Positions 54,807 through 63,063 are shown, counted from the first letter of the stretch. The stretch is DNA of 64,000 nt from Mycolicibacterium fluoranthenivorans (GCF_011758805.1 NZ_JAANOW010000001.1:2418001-2482000), one strand, 5' to 3'. Program-made: numbers and translations. Notes: a model not told the origin generated them from the letters alone.

Positions 54807-56054
54807 GTGCGACAGTCCGCCGGCTCTGCCTCATCAGACTTCGCCTACGATCCGTTCGATCCCGCGGTCATGGCGAACCCACTGCCGTACTACCGGGTGC
54901 TGCGCGACCAGCACCCCGTCTACTACCTGCCGAAGTGGGACACCTACGCGCTGTCGCGGTTCGCCGACATCTGGGATGTGCTGGCGATCAACGACGGCAC
55001 GTTCGTGCCCTCGGAAGGAACGCTGCCCGCCGCAACGGTTCTCGCTCGGCATCACGACGGTCCGGTGCCCGACCCGCCGCTGCACCCGATGCCGTTTCAC
55101 GCCAACTTCGACTCACCGCTGTATGAGGATGTCCGCCGGTGCACGTCCGGGCAGTTCCGGGCACGCACCGCCGCCACCTTCGCCGACCGGATCCGCCGGC
55201 TGGCCAACGACCGGCTCGACGCGTTGCTGCCGCTCGGCTCATTCGATCTCACCCAGGACTACGGTGGGATCGTGGCCGCCTCGATGGTGTGCGAACTCGT
55301 CGGTCTACCGGTCGAGCTGGCCCCGGATGTACTGGCCACGGTCAACGCGGGCAGTCTGGCCGAGCCCGGCAGTGGCGTGGAGGTGGCCAACGCCCGGCCT
55401 GGTTACCTCGAATACCTCACCCCGATCATCGAACGCAGGCGGGCCGGGGCCGGGCCGCCGCTCGCGATCGCGGACAACTTGATCGACTACCGGCTGCCCG
55501 ATGGGTCGGGGCTCACCGATACGGAGGCGGCGGTGCAGATGCTCGGCGTGTTCATCGGGGGCACCGAGACGGTGCCCAAGATCGTCGCGCACGGTCTGTG
55601 GGAACTGCTAAGGCATCCCGGGCAGCTGGCCGCGGTGCGCGCGGACCTGGATGCCAATGTCCCGGTCGCCCGCGAGGAGATGATCCGCTACTGCGCGCCG
55701 GCCCAGTGGTTCGCGCGTACCCTGCGCAAGCCGTTCACGCTGCACGGCACCACCATCAATCCCGGACAGCGGATCATCACCCTGCTCGGATCGGCGGCGC
55801 GAGACGACCGGGAGTACGTGAATCCCGGTGATTTCCACTGGGATCGGCGCAGTGCCAGGATCCTGTCCTTCGGCCGCGGGACACATTTCTGCCTCGGGGT
55901 TCACCTGGCGCGCCTCGAGATCACCATCCTGGTGACCGAATGGCTCAAGCGGGTACCCGAGTTCTCGGTGCGGGAAGAGGCGGCGTCCCGGCCACCGTCC
56001 AGCTTCCAGTGGGGGTGGAACACCGTTCCCGTCGACGTCGGCGTGGCGGCGTGA
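54807..56054 (+). CDS. Cytochrome P450 (second)
   Basis: A 415-residue soluble P450. I-helix motif GVFIGGTETVPK, with Glu-Thr in place of the more usual Asp-Thr; haem loop LSFGRGTHFCLGVHLARLEI with Cys362 as ligand. It differs clearly from the first P450. The GTG at 54807 is 6 nt after the shared element. The next four genes overlap or nearly touch (TGATG, ATGA, ATGA, 5 nt), so P450, alcohol dehydrogenase, aldolase, SDR and esterase form one operon. Confidence 0.9.
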   Translation: MRQSAGSASSDFAYDPFDPAVMANPLPYYRVLRDQHPVYYLPKWDTYALSRFADIWDVLAINDGTFVPSEGTLPAATVLARHHDGPVPDPPLHPMPFHANFDSPLYEDVRRCTSGQFRARTAATFADRIRRLANDRLDALLPLGSFDLTQDYGGIVAASMVCELVGLPVELAPDVLATVNAGSLAEPGSGVEVANARPGYLEYLTPIIERRRAGAGPPLAIADNLIDYRLPDGSGLTDTEAAVQMLGVFIGGTETVPKIVAHGLWELLRHPGQLAAVRADLDANVPVAREEMIRYCAPAQWFARTLRKPFTLHGTTINPGQRIITLLGSAARDDREYVNPGDFHWDRRSARILSFGRGTHFCLGVHLARLEITILVTEWLKRVPEFSVREEAASRPPSSFQWGWNTVPVDVGVAA

Positions 56055-57034
56055 TGTGGGGTTACCGCCTCGTCGCGCCGTACACGTTCGCACGCATCGA
56101 TCTCGCCGAGCCCGCCGGTCTTGCGGACGGCCAGGTGCTGCTTCGGTTCCTGGCGGCCGGCATCTGCGGGAGCGATCTGCCCGGCTTCCGGGGGACACAG
56201 GGCAGACTGCCCGGCGACACGGGCTGTGGTGCGGCGGAGATGGACGGCTTTCCGATCCACGAGATCGCCGGCGAGGTCCTGGCCAGCGCGCACCCGGATC
56301 ACGCGCTCGGGGATCGCGTCGTGGGCTGGGCGTCCGGATTCGACGGACTGATGGCCCAGGTGATCGCCGATGGCGACGGATTGACCTGTTACGCGCCGAG
56401 TTTGACGCCGCAACACGCGATCGGCCTGCAGCCGCTGGCGTGTGTGCTCTACGCCGTCGAACAACTCGGCGACCTGACCGGCAAACGCGTCGCCGTGATC
56501 GGGCAGGGCTCGATCGGGCTGCTGTTCTCCTATGTCGCCAAGGCGTTCGGCGCCGCGCACGTCACGGGTGTGGACCCCGTCGACCGGTCGGCGCTGGCCG
56601 GGACCTTCGGTGTCGACACCGCCGTGCGGTCCACCAGTGACCGTTGGGTGCGCCACCTCGATCCCGCCGCCCGGCCCGATATCGTCATCGAAGCCGTGGG
56701 ACACCAGGTGGCGACGCTCGGCCACGCCGTAGAAGCCGCGGCCTTCGGGGGTACGGTGTTCTATTTCGGGGTACCCGATGACGACAGCTATCCGATCAGC
56801 ATGCGGATCATGTTGCGCAACAACCTCACCCTGAAATCCGGGGTGACCCTGGACCGGCGGCGGGTGTTGCAGCGTGCCGATGCCTTCGCCCGGGAGCATC
56901 CCGCGCTCTTGCCGGCCTACCTGACCCACACGTTCCCCGTCGCGCAGGTGCAGCAGGCCTTCGAGCTGGCCTGCCGCCCGGATCCTGCGCGGGTCAAGAT
57001 CGCGTTGGTGGCATCTGTGGGAGCCCAGGCATGA
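56054..57034 (+). CDS. Zinc-type alcohol dehydrogenase (MDR superfamily)
   Basis: A 326-residue medium-chain dehydrogenase. The catalytic zinc site starts AAGICGSDLPGF with the usual Cys, and a His-Glu pair occurs in PIHEIAGEVL. The NAD(P) Rossmann motif is VAVIGQGSIGLLFSYVAKAFGA. The structural zinc loop with four cysteines is missing, as in several short MDR members. It probably oxidises an alcohol made by the P450. Its ATG overlaps the P450 stop (TGATG) and its stop overlaps the aldolase start (ATGA). Confidence 0.87.
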   Translation: MWGYRLVAPYTFARIDLAEPAGLADGQVLLRFLAAGICGSDLPGFRGTQGRLPGDTGCGAAEMDGFPIHEIAGEVLASAHPDHALGDRVVGWASGFDGLMAQVIADGDGLTCYAPSLTPQHAIGLQPLACVLYAVEQLGDLTGKRVAVIGQGSIGLLFSYVAKAFGAAHVTGVDPVDRSALAGTFGVDTAVRSTSDRWVRHLDPAARPDIVIEAVGHQVATLGHAVEAAAFGGTVFYFGVPDDDSYPISMRIMLRNNLTLKSGVTLDRRRVLQRADAFAREHPALLPAYLTHTFPVAQVQQAFELACRPDPARVKIALVASVGAQA

Positions 57035-57813
57035 GTTCGCGACTGCAGGATGCGCTGGCGGCACAGCGGCAGATCTGGGGCGGCTGGGTGGTCGGCCCCA
57101 CCATGCTGGGCCCCGAGGAGTTCGCCCACGCCGGTTACGACTATGTCGGATTCGACGCCCAGCACGGCTATCTCGACGATGCCGATATCGCGCTGCTGCT
57201 GCGCCGTCTCGAGCACGTCCCGATCGCGACAGCGGTACGCCTGCCCTCGGCCGACCCCGCGCCGATCGGCCGGGTGCTCGACGCCGGTGCCGACGCGGTG
57301 ATCATCGCGATGGTCGAGTCGGCCGAACAGGCTGCCGCGGCGGTCGCCGCGACCCGCTATGCCCCCGCCGGAGTGCGCAGCTTCGGGCCGTTGCGCGCCA
57401 GCCTCGGCCACGACATCGCCGAACTACAGTCCAGGGCCGGTGTGTACGTGATGATCGAGACGGCACGCGGGCTGGCCGCGCTCGACGATATCTGCGCCGT
57501 ACCCGGAGTGACCGGCCTCTATGTCGGTCCCGCGGATCTGGCCATCTCGATGGGGTTGAGCCCGGCGGACGCCTGGACCCACCCGCAGCTGACGGACGCG
57601 ATGACGCGCATCCGGCGCGCCGGAGCCGCGGCCGGGTTGATCACCGGGGTGCACGCGGGCACCGGCACGCTCGGAAAGGCCGCGGCGGGACTGGGTTTCC
57701 GGATGGTCACCCTGGCCTCGGAATCCCAGGCCCTGCGCCGGGGTGCGGCCGCCCACCTGGCCGAGGCACAAGACGGGCCGGCGATCACCGACGCATCCCG
57801 GGGGTACATATGA
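57031..57813 (+). CDS. HpcH/HpaI-family aldolase/citrate lyase
   Basis: A 260-residue class II pyruvate-type aldolase. Active-site residues in family positions: His45 (FDAQHGYLDD), Arg70 (AVRLPSADP), metal ligands Glu143 (VMIETARGL) and Asp169 (GPADLAISMG). The GFDAQHG segment replaces the more common DGEH. It would cleave a 4-hydroxy-2-oxo-acid to pyruvate or a related 2-oxo acid and an aldehyde. The gene overlaps its neighbours by 4 nt on both sides. Confidence 0.9.
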   Translation: MSSRLQDALAAQRQIWGGWVVGPTMLGPEEFAHAGYDYVGFDAQHGYLDDADIALLLRRLEHVPIATAVRLPSADPAPIGRVLDAGADAVIIAMVESAEQAAAAVAATRYAPAGVRSFGPLRASLGHDIAELQSRAGVYVMIETARGLAALDDICAVPGVTGLYVGPADLAISMGLSPADAWTHPQLTDAMTRIRRAGAAAGLITGVHAGTGTLGKAAAGLGFRMVTLASESQALRRGAAAHLAEAQDGPAITDASRGYI

Positions 57814-58529
57814 GCACGGCACCGGTCGCCCTCGTCACCGGCGCGGCCCGCGGGCAGGGCGCCGCCATCGTCGCACGCCTGCACGCCGACGGATTCCAGG
57901 TGGTGGCAGGCGATGTGCGCGTCGACGAACTCCGCACCAGCACAGCGGATTACGGTGACGGCGTTATCGCGATGGCGCTGGACGTCACCTCGGAAGAACA
58001 ATGGGCGGCCGCGGTGGCCGCCGCGGTCGACCGATTCGGGACGCTGACCACGCTGGTCAACAACGCGGGCGTGCTGCACCGGGCCGCGCTGGCCGACGAG
58101 ACGGCAGCCGGCTTCGAGGGCAGCTGGCGGGTGAACTGCCTGGGCCCGTTCCTGGGTATCCGCGCCGCGCTGGCGGCCCTCACCGCGGCCGACGGTGCGT
58201 CGATCGTCAACACCTGCAGCACCAGCGCCGTCCGGCCGTTCCCGCACCACGCCGCGTACGGATCGTCGAAATGGGCGCTGCGCGGTCTCACCCAGGCCAC
58301 CGCGGTCGAACTGGCCCCGTCCGGCATCCGCGTCAACGCCGTGTTTCCCGGTCCGGTGGCCACCCCGATGCTCGATGACCGCACCCAGGACCGGCTCGCC
58401 GCGCACGGTCGGCTGGGGACGCCCGCCGAGATCGCGGATGCGGTGGCGTTCCTGGTCTCGGCCCAGGCGTCGTTCGTCACCGGTGCCGAACTCGTCGTCG
58501 ACGGCGGTCAGATCCTGAAGATCGGCTGA
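57810..58529 (+). CDS. Short-chain dehydrogenase/reductase
   Basis: A 239-residue classical SDR. The cofactor motif is TGAARGQGAAI (residues 10-20), NNAG is at about 84-87, and the catalytic set is Ser137, Tyr150 and Lys154 (AAYGSSKWALRGL). GD-V in place of an Arg after strand 2 suggests NAD rather than NADP. It probably oxidises a hydroxyl to a ketone in the same pathway. Translationally coupled to the aldolase (ATGA overlap); the esterase follows after 5 nt. Confidence 0.92.
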   Translation: MSTAPVALVTGAARGQGAAIVARLHADGFQVVAGDVRVDELRTSTADYGDGVIAMALDVTSEEQWAAAVAAAVDRFGTLTTLVNNAGVLHRAALADETAAGFEGSWRVNCLGPFLGIRAALAALTAADGASIVNTCSTSAVRPFPHHAAYGSSKWALRGLTQATAVELAPSGIRVNAVFPGPVATPMLDDRTQDRLAAHGRLGTPAEIADAVAFLVSAQASFVTGAELVVDGGQILKIG

Positions 58530-58534
58530 TCCCG

Positions 58535-59443
58535 GTGGGTATCGACGAGCGGCTGGCCCCGGCGCTGCGGCATCTGGCCGGGGCGCGCACCGACCTGTCG
58601 GCCGAAAAGCTCACCGCGGTACGGGCTTCCCTCGACGCCCGCCGCCGGGAGACGGCCCGTCTGCTGGACTGTACCGGCGTACAGATCACCGATGAGGTGG
58701 CGTGGGGGACCGGCGTGCGGATCTATCGGGGCGGCGGCGAGCCCGCCGTCGTCTTCTGCCACAGCGGCGCCTTCGTGCTGGGAAATCTGGACACCGATCA
58801 GCACCTGTGTGTCGAGCTGGCCCGGCGGGCGCGGGTGACCGTGATCTCCGTCGACTACCGGCTGGCCCCGGAGCACCCGTACCCGGCCGCCCTCGACGAT
58901 GCCGGCCAGGTGCTGGACTGGGTGGTCGAGAACGCCGCTGTGCTCGGTATCGACCCGGACCGGGTCGCGGTCGCGGGCAGCAGCGCCGGCGGCTCGCTCG
59001 CCGCCGGGCTGGCGCACCGGGCGGCGGCGGGTGCGGCTCCGCCGGTCGCCTTCCAGCTGTTGCACCAGCCGGTACTCGATGACCGGCTGACACCCTCGAA
59101 GGACGAATTCGACAGCACCCCCGGATTCGACGGCCCGGCAACACGATTGATGTGGCGGCACTACCTCGGCGGCGCCGGGGCGGCGCCGGCCGGCGCGGTG
59201 GTGGGCCGGCGCGATGAGCTCGCCGGCCTGGCACCCGCGTTCATCAGCTGTGCCGAGCTCGACCCGTTGCGCGACGAGGCGGTCGACTACGCGCTGCGCC
59301 TGATGTGGGCCGGCGTCGCGTGCGAACTGCATGTCTTCCCCGGTACCTGCCATGGCTTCGAATCGCTGCTGCCGCAGTGGCAGACCAGTGGGCAGCTCTT
59401 CGCCCTGCAGGGAGCTGCCCTGCGCCGCGCACTACACGGCTAG
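58535..59443 (+). CDS. Alpha/beta hydrolase, hormone-sensitive-lipase family
   Basis: A 302-residue esterase. The nucleophile is Ser150 in AGSSAGGSLAAG; the oxyanion loop, usually HGGG, reads CHSGAFVLGN; SVDYRLAPEHPYPAAL is typical of the HSL branch; the final His lies in PGTCHGFESLL. It is the last gene of the P450 operon and might open the ester or lactone product. Its end overlaps the convergent SRPBCC gene by 12 nt. GTG start. Confidence 0.9.
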   Translation: MGIDERLAPALRHLAGARTDLSAEKLTAVRASLDARRRETARLLDCTGVQITDEVAWGTGVRIYRGGGEPAVVFCHSGAFVLGNLDTDQHLCVELARRARVTVISVDYRLAPEHPYPAALDDAGQVLDWVVENAAVLGIDPDRVAVAGSSAGGSLAAGLAHRAAAGAAPPVAFQLLHQPVLDDRLTPSKDEFDSTPGFDGPATRLMWRHYLGGAGAAPAGAVVGRRDELAGLAPAFISCAELDPLRDEAVDYALRLMWAGVACELHVFPGTCHGFESLLPQWQTSGQLFALQGAALRRALHG

Positions 59444-59902
59444 TTCGCGTGCGACCGCGGCGTGATAGGCGTCGATATGGGACGGGTTGACGATACGGAA
59501 GAACCCGTCCGACATCGGCGCATCCCGGTAGGCCTCGATGGTCATCGTCCTGGTGAACAGGGTGAGGTCCGGTCCCGGCGTGCTGAAGTGGTACTCGATG
59601 GTCATCCGGCCGTCGAAGCCGACCTCACCGGTGCTGTCGGTGGAGAGCCGGCCCACCGAACTGAACACCCACAACCTGGGCCTGGTGGCGATCGCGAGCT
59701 GCCAGGTGAAGGTGCGGTCGGCCGTCGGATGCGACTCCTGCCAGGTGTCACCGACGCGCAGCGGGAGGGTGCCGTCGAGATCGCTGATGCGGGGGGCGTT
59801 CGGGTAGGTCTTGGTCCAATTGGCCGGGTTGGTGACGAAGTCGTAGATCGTCTCGGCGGAGTGCGTGAACGTGGTCGACGAGCTGGTGGTCACGATGCCC
59901 AC
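59432..59902 (-). CDS. SRPBCC-fold (polyketide cyclase/START-like) protein
   Basis: A 156-residue protein of the SRPBCC superfamily: TTFTHSAETIYDFVTNPANWTKTYPNAPRI is the usual opening, followed by a curved beta-sheet region and a C-terminal helix (GFFRIVNPSHIDAYHAAVARELAV). These bind hydrophobic ligands in a deep pocket. GTG 59902 is chosen because GAGAGGAA lies about 7 nt upstream. It is downstream of the DUF427 gene on the same strand, 22 nt apart. Confidence 0.8.
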   Translation of the reverse strand: MGIVTTSSSTTFTHSAETIYDFVTNPANWTKTYPNAPRISDLDGTLPLRVGDTWQESHPTADRTFTWQLAIATRPRLWVFSSVGRLSTDSTGEVGFDGRMTIEYHFSTPGPDLTLFTRTMTIEAYRDAPMSDGFFRIVNPSHIDAYHAAVARELAV

Positions 59903-59924
59903 GGAGGTTCCTCTCGGGTCGGTG

Positions 59925-60629
59925 TCAGGTGGAGCAACCGCAGTCGCCGTGGCTGCCACCGGGTAATTCGGCGAGCACCTCGGTGCGGGTCTCGTCGAAG
60001 CTCAGGAAGCCCGCGATCGGGGCCGATTCGGGCAGCGGCGTCTCGTAACTCCAGGCGATGTCCTCGATGACCGTGTCACCGATCACCGCCGACCAGTACG
60101 TCGCGTGCCCCTTGTAGTTGCAGTAGGCGGTGGTGGCCGAGCGGCGCAGCAGGTCGGTGCGTACCTGAGCGGGGTGGACGTACAACCGCGGTGCCAAGGC
60201 CGTCTCGAACAGCACCGTCGATTCGGCGGTGTCCACCAGGGTGGCGCCGTTGAGCGTCACCCGCAGCCCGCGGTGGCCGGGCCGGCAGTCGACCCGGTGG
60301 TAGGGGTTCGGGGGATAGTGCACCAGGGTGCGGCCCTCTTCGCGCCAGGTGTCCACGGCGTCCCATGGGACGTGCACATGGTCGGGCTTCTCGGGCAGCG
60401 GCGTGGTGGGCAGATCGGCGGTCTCGCCGAGGGGGAACGCGTAGGCGAGTGGGCGGCCGCGACGATGGACCATCAACGCGGCTTCGGTATCAATGACGAT
60501 GCGGCCGTTGACCACTGCCTGAACGCGGCGAGGATGTGGCTCGATGAACACGACATCGTCAGGCAGCGACGGAAAGCACCATCCCGCGGGGTCGGGGCCC
60601 AGCGGGCCGCGACCGGCGTAAAGACTCAT
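59925..60629 (-). CDS. DUF427 protein with two repeats
   Basis: A 234-residue protein with two DUF427 units: VVNGRIVIDTEAALMVHRRGRPLAYAFP in the first and VTLNGATLVDTAESTVLFETALAPRLYVHP...TTAYCNYKGHATYWSA in the second. The C-terminus ends in GGSHGDCGCST, a small cysteine motif of unknown role. DUF427 function is not established. ATG 60629 is chosen for its GGAG site and because the extension above it has no family similarity. It runs away from the shared element at 60680, opposite to the 60.7 kb unit. Confidence 0.8.
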   Translation of the reverse strand: MSLYAGRGPLGPDPAGWCFPSLPDDVVFIEPHPRRVQAVVNGRIVIDTEAALMVHRRGRPLAYAFPLGETADLPTTPLPEKPDHVHVPWDAVDTWREEGRTLVHYPPNPYHRVDCRPGHRGLRVTLNGATLVDTAESTVLFETALAPRLYVHPAQVRTDLLRRSATTAYCNYKGHATYWSAVIGDTVIEDIAWSYETPLPESAPIAGFLSFDETRTEVLAELPGGSHGDCGCST

Positions 60630-60679
60630 GACGGCACTCCACGAACGAGGTGACGGGGCGAACAGCTGACCCACAGAGC

Positions 60680-60708
60680 TTTACAGAAACAGTACAAAAT
60701 GTCACGCT
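60680..60708 (+). promoter_or_regulatory. Shared regulon element, copy 5 (DUF427/leader ORF)
   Basis: TTTACA (60680-60685), 17-nt spacer ending TGT, CACGCT (60703-60708), then exactly 6 nt to an ATG at 60715. That ATG opens a 16-codon leader ORF rather than the main gene. It lies between divergent units. Confidence 0.7.
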
Positions 60709-60714
60709 GTGGGT

Positions 60715-60765
60715 ATGGCGATGCCCTCCCGGCCTGCCCTCCCGCCGTCCGAGTCCCGTCCCTAA
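60715..60765 (+). CDS. Putative 16-residue leader peptide
   Basis: The frame ATG...TAA encodes MAMPSRPALPPSESRP. It starts 6 nt after the shared promoter element, where leaderless translation is expected. Its TAA stop is fused to the Shine-Dalgarno of the next gene (TAAGGAG, 60763-60769), so ribosomes finishing the leader would cover that site. The peptide is rich in proline (5 of 16) and serine, which could slow ribosomes. Whether it is translated is not known. Confidence 0.5.
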   Translation: MAMPSRPALPPSESRP

Positions 60766-60778
60766 GGAGTGAGACCGC

Positions 60779-61327
60779 ATGAAAGCCCGCTCATTTCGCC
60801 TCGACGATGCCGACCTGCTGCACGCGCGGCTGTCCTATGAACTCTCGGTGGTCGCGGTCGATCCGCTGGACGCGGTGCGCGCGGCCGGTGGTTGGATGTT
60901 CGACCGCGTGCGCGCCGGCTGGAAGGTCAAAGTGCTTGTACCGCAGCGGTATGACTCACGGCCACTGGATATCCTCGGTGTCCGGGCGTGCGCGCTGGAG
61001 ACGAACTTCGACCTCGTGACCGCTGATCCCGCGGCGCTCGCGGTGTCGGCGCAAGCCTGGGGGATGGATGCCCGGATGCGCCGCGACGTGGTGCGGGCGG
61101 TGGAACGACGGGCCATCGAGGTATCGGTGTGGGGATCGCAGCCGTCGGAGATGGCGGGCAGGGTGGAGCCGGTGCAGCACCGACTCAGTCCTGCGGCGCG
61201 GGCATTCAAGGCGCACGCGATGGTCGCCGCAGGGGGCGACCCGGCCACCGTCGCGGCCACGGAGGAATTCCACAGCTGTGCGTTGTGGTACCCATCGGAC
61301 GGTCCTGATCTCATATCGGTTAGCTAG
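60779..61327 (+). CDS. Hypothetical protein of the catabolic region
   Basis: A 182-residue protein I do not recognise. It is soluble, basic-acidic balanced, and has no signal peptide. FDRVRAGWKVKVLVPQRYDSRPLDILGVRACALETNFDLV and MRRDVVRAVERRAIEVSVWGSQPSEMAGRVEPVQHRLSPAARAFKAHA look like a compact alpha/beta protein with a helical C-terminus. AAGGAG at 60764-60769 gives a clear start at 60779. It is under the fifth shared element, behind a leader ORF, and its 3' end carries the promoter of the next gene. Confidence 0.7.
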   Translation: MKARSFRLDDADLLHARLSYELSVVAVDPLDAVRAAGGWMFDRVRAGWKVKVLVPQRYDSRPLDILGVRACALETNFDLVTADPAALAVSAQAWGMDARMRRDVVRAVERRAIEVSVWGSQPSEMAGRVEPVQHRLSPAARAFKAHAMVAAGGDPATVAATEEFHSCALWYPSDGPDLISVS

Positions 61328-61330
61328 CTT

Positions 61331-61336
61331 TAGTAT
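61331..61336 (+). promoter_or_regulatory. Leaderless -10 of the FAD-linked dehydrogenase gene
   Basis: TAGTAT fits TANNNT and ends 6 nt before the ATG at 61343. It begins 4 nt after the previous stop codon. No convincing -35 box. Confidence 0.5.
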
Positions 61337-61342
61337 TCGGGG

Positions 61343-62698
61343 ATGACCCCACTGCTCGACCGGCTGGCCTCGACCGTCGGCGCCGGGTACGTCAGCGCCG
61401 ATCCCGAGGTGCTGGCGGGGCGCGCGATAGACCACACCGGGCGCTACCGCGGTCAGGCGCAGGCCCTGGTGCGCCCCGGCACCGCCGCGGAGGTCGCGGC
61501 CGTGCTCACCGTGTGCCGGGACTCCGGCGCCTGTGTGACGGTGCAGGGCGGCCGGACGTCCCTGGTGGCCGGCACGGTGCCCGAACACGACGATGTGCTG
61601 CTGTCCACCGAGCGGCTGACCACACTCGGTGAGGTGGACGTGGCCGAACGCCGGGTGACGGTGGGCGCAGGCGTCACGCTGGCCGCGGTGCAGCGTGCGG
61701 CCAACGCAGCCGGGCTGCTCTTCGGGGTCGATCTGGCCGCCCGCGATTCGGCGACGGTCGGGGGGATGGCGTCGACGAATGCCGGCGGGCTGCGCACCGT
61801 GCGCTACGGCAATATGGGCGAGCAGATCCTGGGCCTGCAGGTGGCCCTGCCCGACGGCAGCGTGCTGGCCCGGCACAGTCAGGTGCGCAGGGACAACACC
61901 GGCTACGACCTGACCGCCCTCCTGGTCGGCGCGGAGGGCACCCTCGGTGTGCTGACCGAACTGGATCTGCGACTGCATCCCGTACCTGCGCACCGGGTCA
62001 CGGCCATCGCGGGTTTCGACGACCTGGACGCGCTCGTCGAGGCCGGCCGTACCTTCCGGGACACCGACGGCATCGCGGCGCTGGAACTGCTCGACGCCCG
62101 TGCCGCCGCACTGACCGCCGAGCATCTGGGTGTCGCGGCGCCCGTCGGAGGTGCGTGGCTACTGCTGATCGAACTGGCCGCCGACCTGGATCCGACCGAG
62201 CGATTGGCCGAGCTGCTCGACGTGCCCGGCGTGCGCGGGGAACCGGCCGTCGGTGTGGACACCCTTGCCCAGCAACGACTCTGGCAGGTGCGCGAGGCGG
62301 TGGCGGACATCCTCGGTGTGTCCGGTCCGCCGCTGAAATTCGACGTGTCGCTACCGTTGCACGCCATCGCGAGCTTCGCCGAGGATGCCACCGCGCTGGT
62401 GGCCGAGCACGCTCGCGATGCCATCCCGGTGCTGTTCGGCCATATCGGGGAGGGCAATCTGCATCTGAACCTGGTCCGCTGCACCCTCACCGGGGAACGG
62501 GAGCGCACCCTCTACGCGGCGATGATGACCCTGATCGCGGCGCACGGCGGCAATGTGTCCTCAGAGCACGGCGTCGGCAGCCGCAAACGTGACTACCTGT
62601 CCATGTCGCGCACCGACGCCGATATCGCGGCGATGCGGGCGGTGAAGACGGCTTTCGATCCGACCGGTTATCTCAACCCGGCGGTGCTTTTTCGTTGA
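61343..62698 (+). CDS. FAD-linked 2-hydroxyacid dehydrogenase (GlcD/D2HGDH-like)
   Basis: A 451-residue FAD_binding_4 oxidase. The PCMH FAD domain covers about residues 1-215 (ALVRPGTAAEVAAVLTVCRDSG, VTVQGGRTSLVAG, DSATVGGMASTNAGGLRTVRYGNMGEQILGL). The C-terminal substrate domain has FGHIGEGNLHLNLV with metal-ligand histidines and SEHGVGSRKRDYL. Related enzymes oxidise D-2-hydroxyglutarate, D-lactate or glycolate. It may process the hydroxy acid left by the aldolase step. It probably starts from its own leaderless promoter. Confidence 0.9.
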   Translation: MTPLLDRLASTVGAGYVSADPEVLAGRAIDHTGRYRGQAQALVRPGTAAEVAAVLTVCRDSGACVTVQGGRTSLVAGTVPEHDDVLLSTERLTTLGEVDVAERRVTVGAGVTLAAVQRAANAAGLLFGVDLAARDSATVGGMASTNAGGLRTVRYGNMGEQILGLQVALPDGSVLARHSQVRRDNTGYDLTALLVGAEGTLGVLTELDLRLHPVPAHRVTAIAGFDDLDALVEAGRTFRDTDGIAALELLDARAAALTAEHLGVAAPVGGAWLLLIELAADLDPTERLAELLDVPGVRGEPAVGVDTLAQQRLWQVREAVADILGVSGPPLKFDVSLPLHAIASFAEDATALVAEHARDAIPVLFGHIGEGNLHLNLVRCTLTGERERTLYAAMMTLIAAHGGNVSSEHGVGSRKRDYLSMSRTDADIAAMRAVKTAFDPTGYLNPAVLFR

Positions 62699-62712
62699 TC
62701 CCGCTGACGCGG

Positions 62713-62967
62713 TCAGCGGTACCAGCCGGCGCGGCGGGCCCACCAGTCGCGGGCCACCACGCCCAGGATGCCGATCGCGAAGAGGATCAGGAACACATCC
62801 TCGACATGGCCGACGTGGTTACCGCGCAGCATGCACAGCAGGAAGATGGCCGACAGGATGCCGCCGATGTGGATCCAGGTGTGGTTCTCCTTCGACCAAC
62901 CCCACGCGGCGGACGGAACTTCTTCCACGTCGACACCGGTGTGTCGCTCGACCTCGGTGTTGGCCAC
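62713..62967 (-). CDS. DUF2631 small membrane protein
   Basis: An 84-residue protein with an N-terminal acidic part ([27 protein letters not shown]) and two transmembrane helices ([40 protein letters not shown]), the layout of DUF2631 (Rv2876-like). Its function is unknown. GTG 62967 is preceded by GAGGAG. It is convergent with the FAD-dehydrogenase gene (14 nt between stops) and divergent from the APC permease. Confidence 0.82.
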   Translation of the reverse strand: MANTEVERHTGVDVEEVPSAAWGWSKENHTWIHIGGILSAIFLLCMLRGNHVGHVEDVFLILFAIGILGVVARDWWARRAGWYR

Positions 62968-63063
62968 GGTTGCTCCTCGTCGGTCTACATCTGGTCCAGA
63001 CTTGTCTGATTCGACATTCTGGCACACCCGGGCGATCCGGCCCGACCGGCCGTCGATTGTGGG

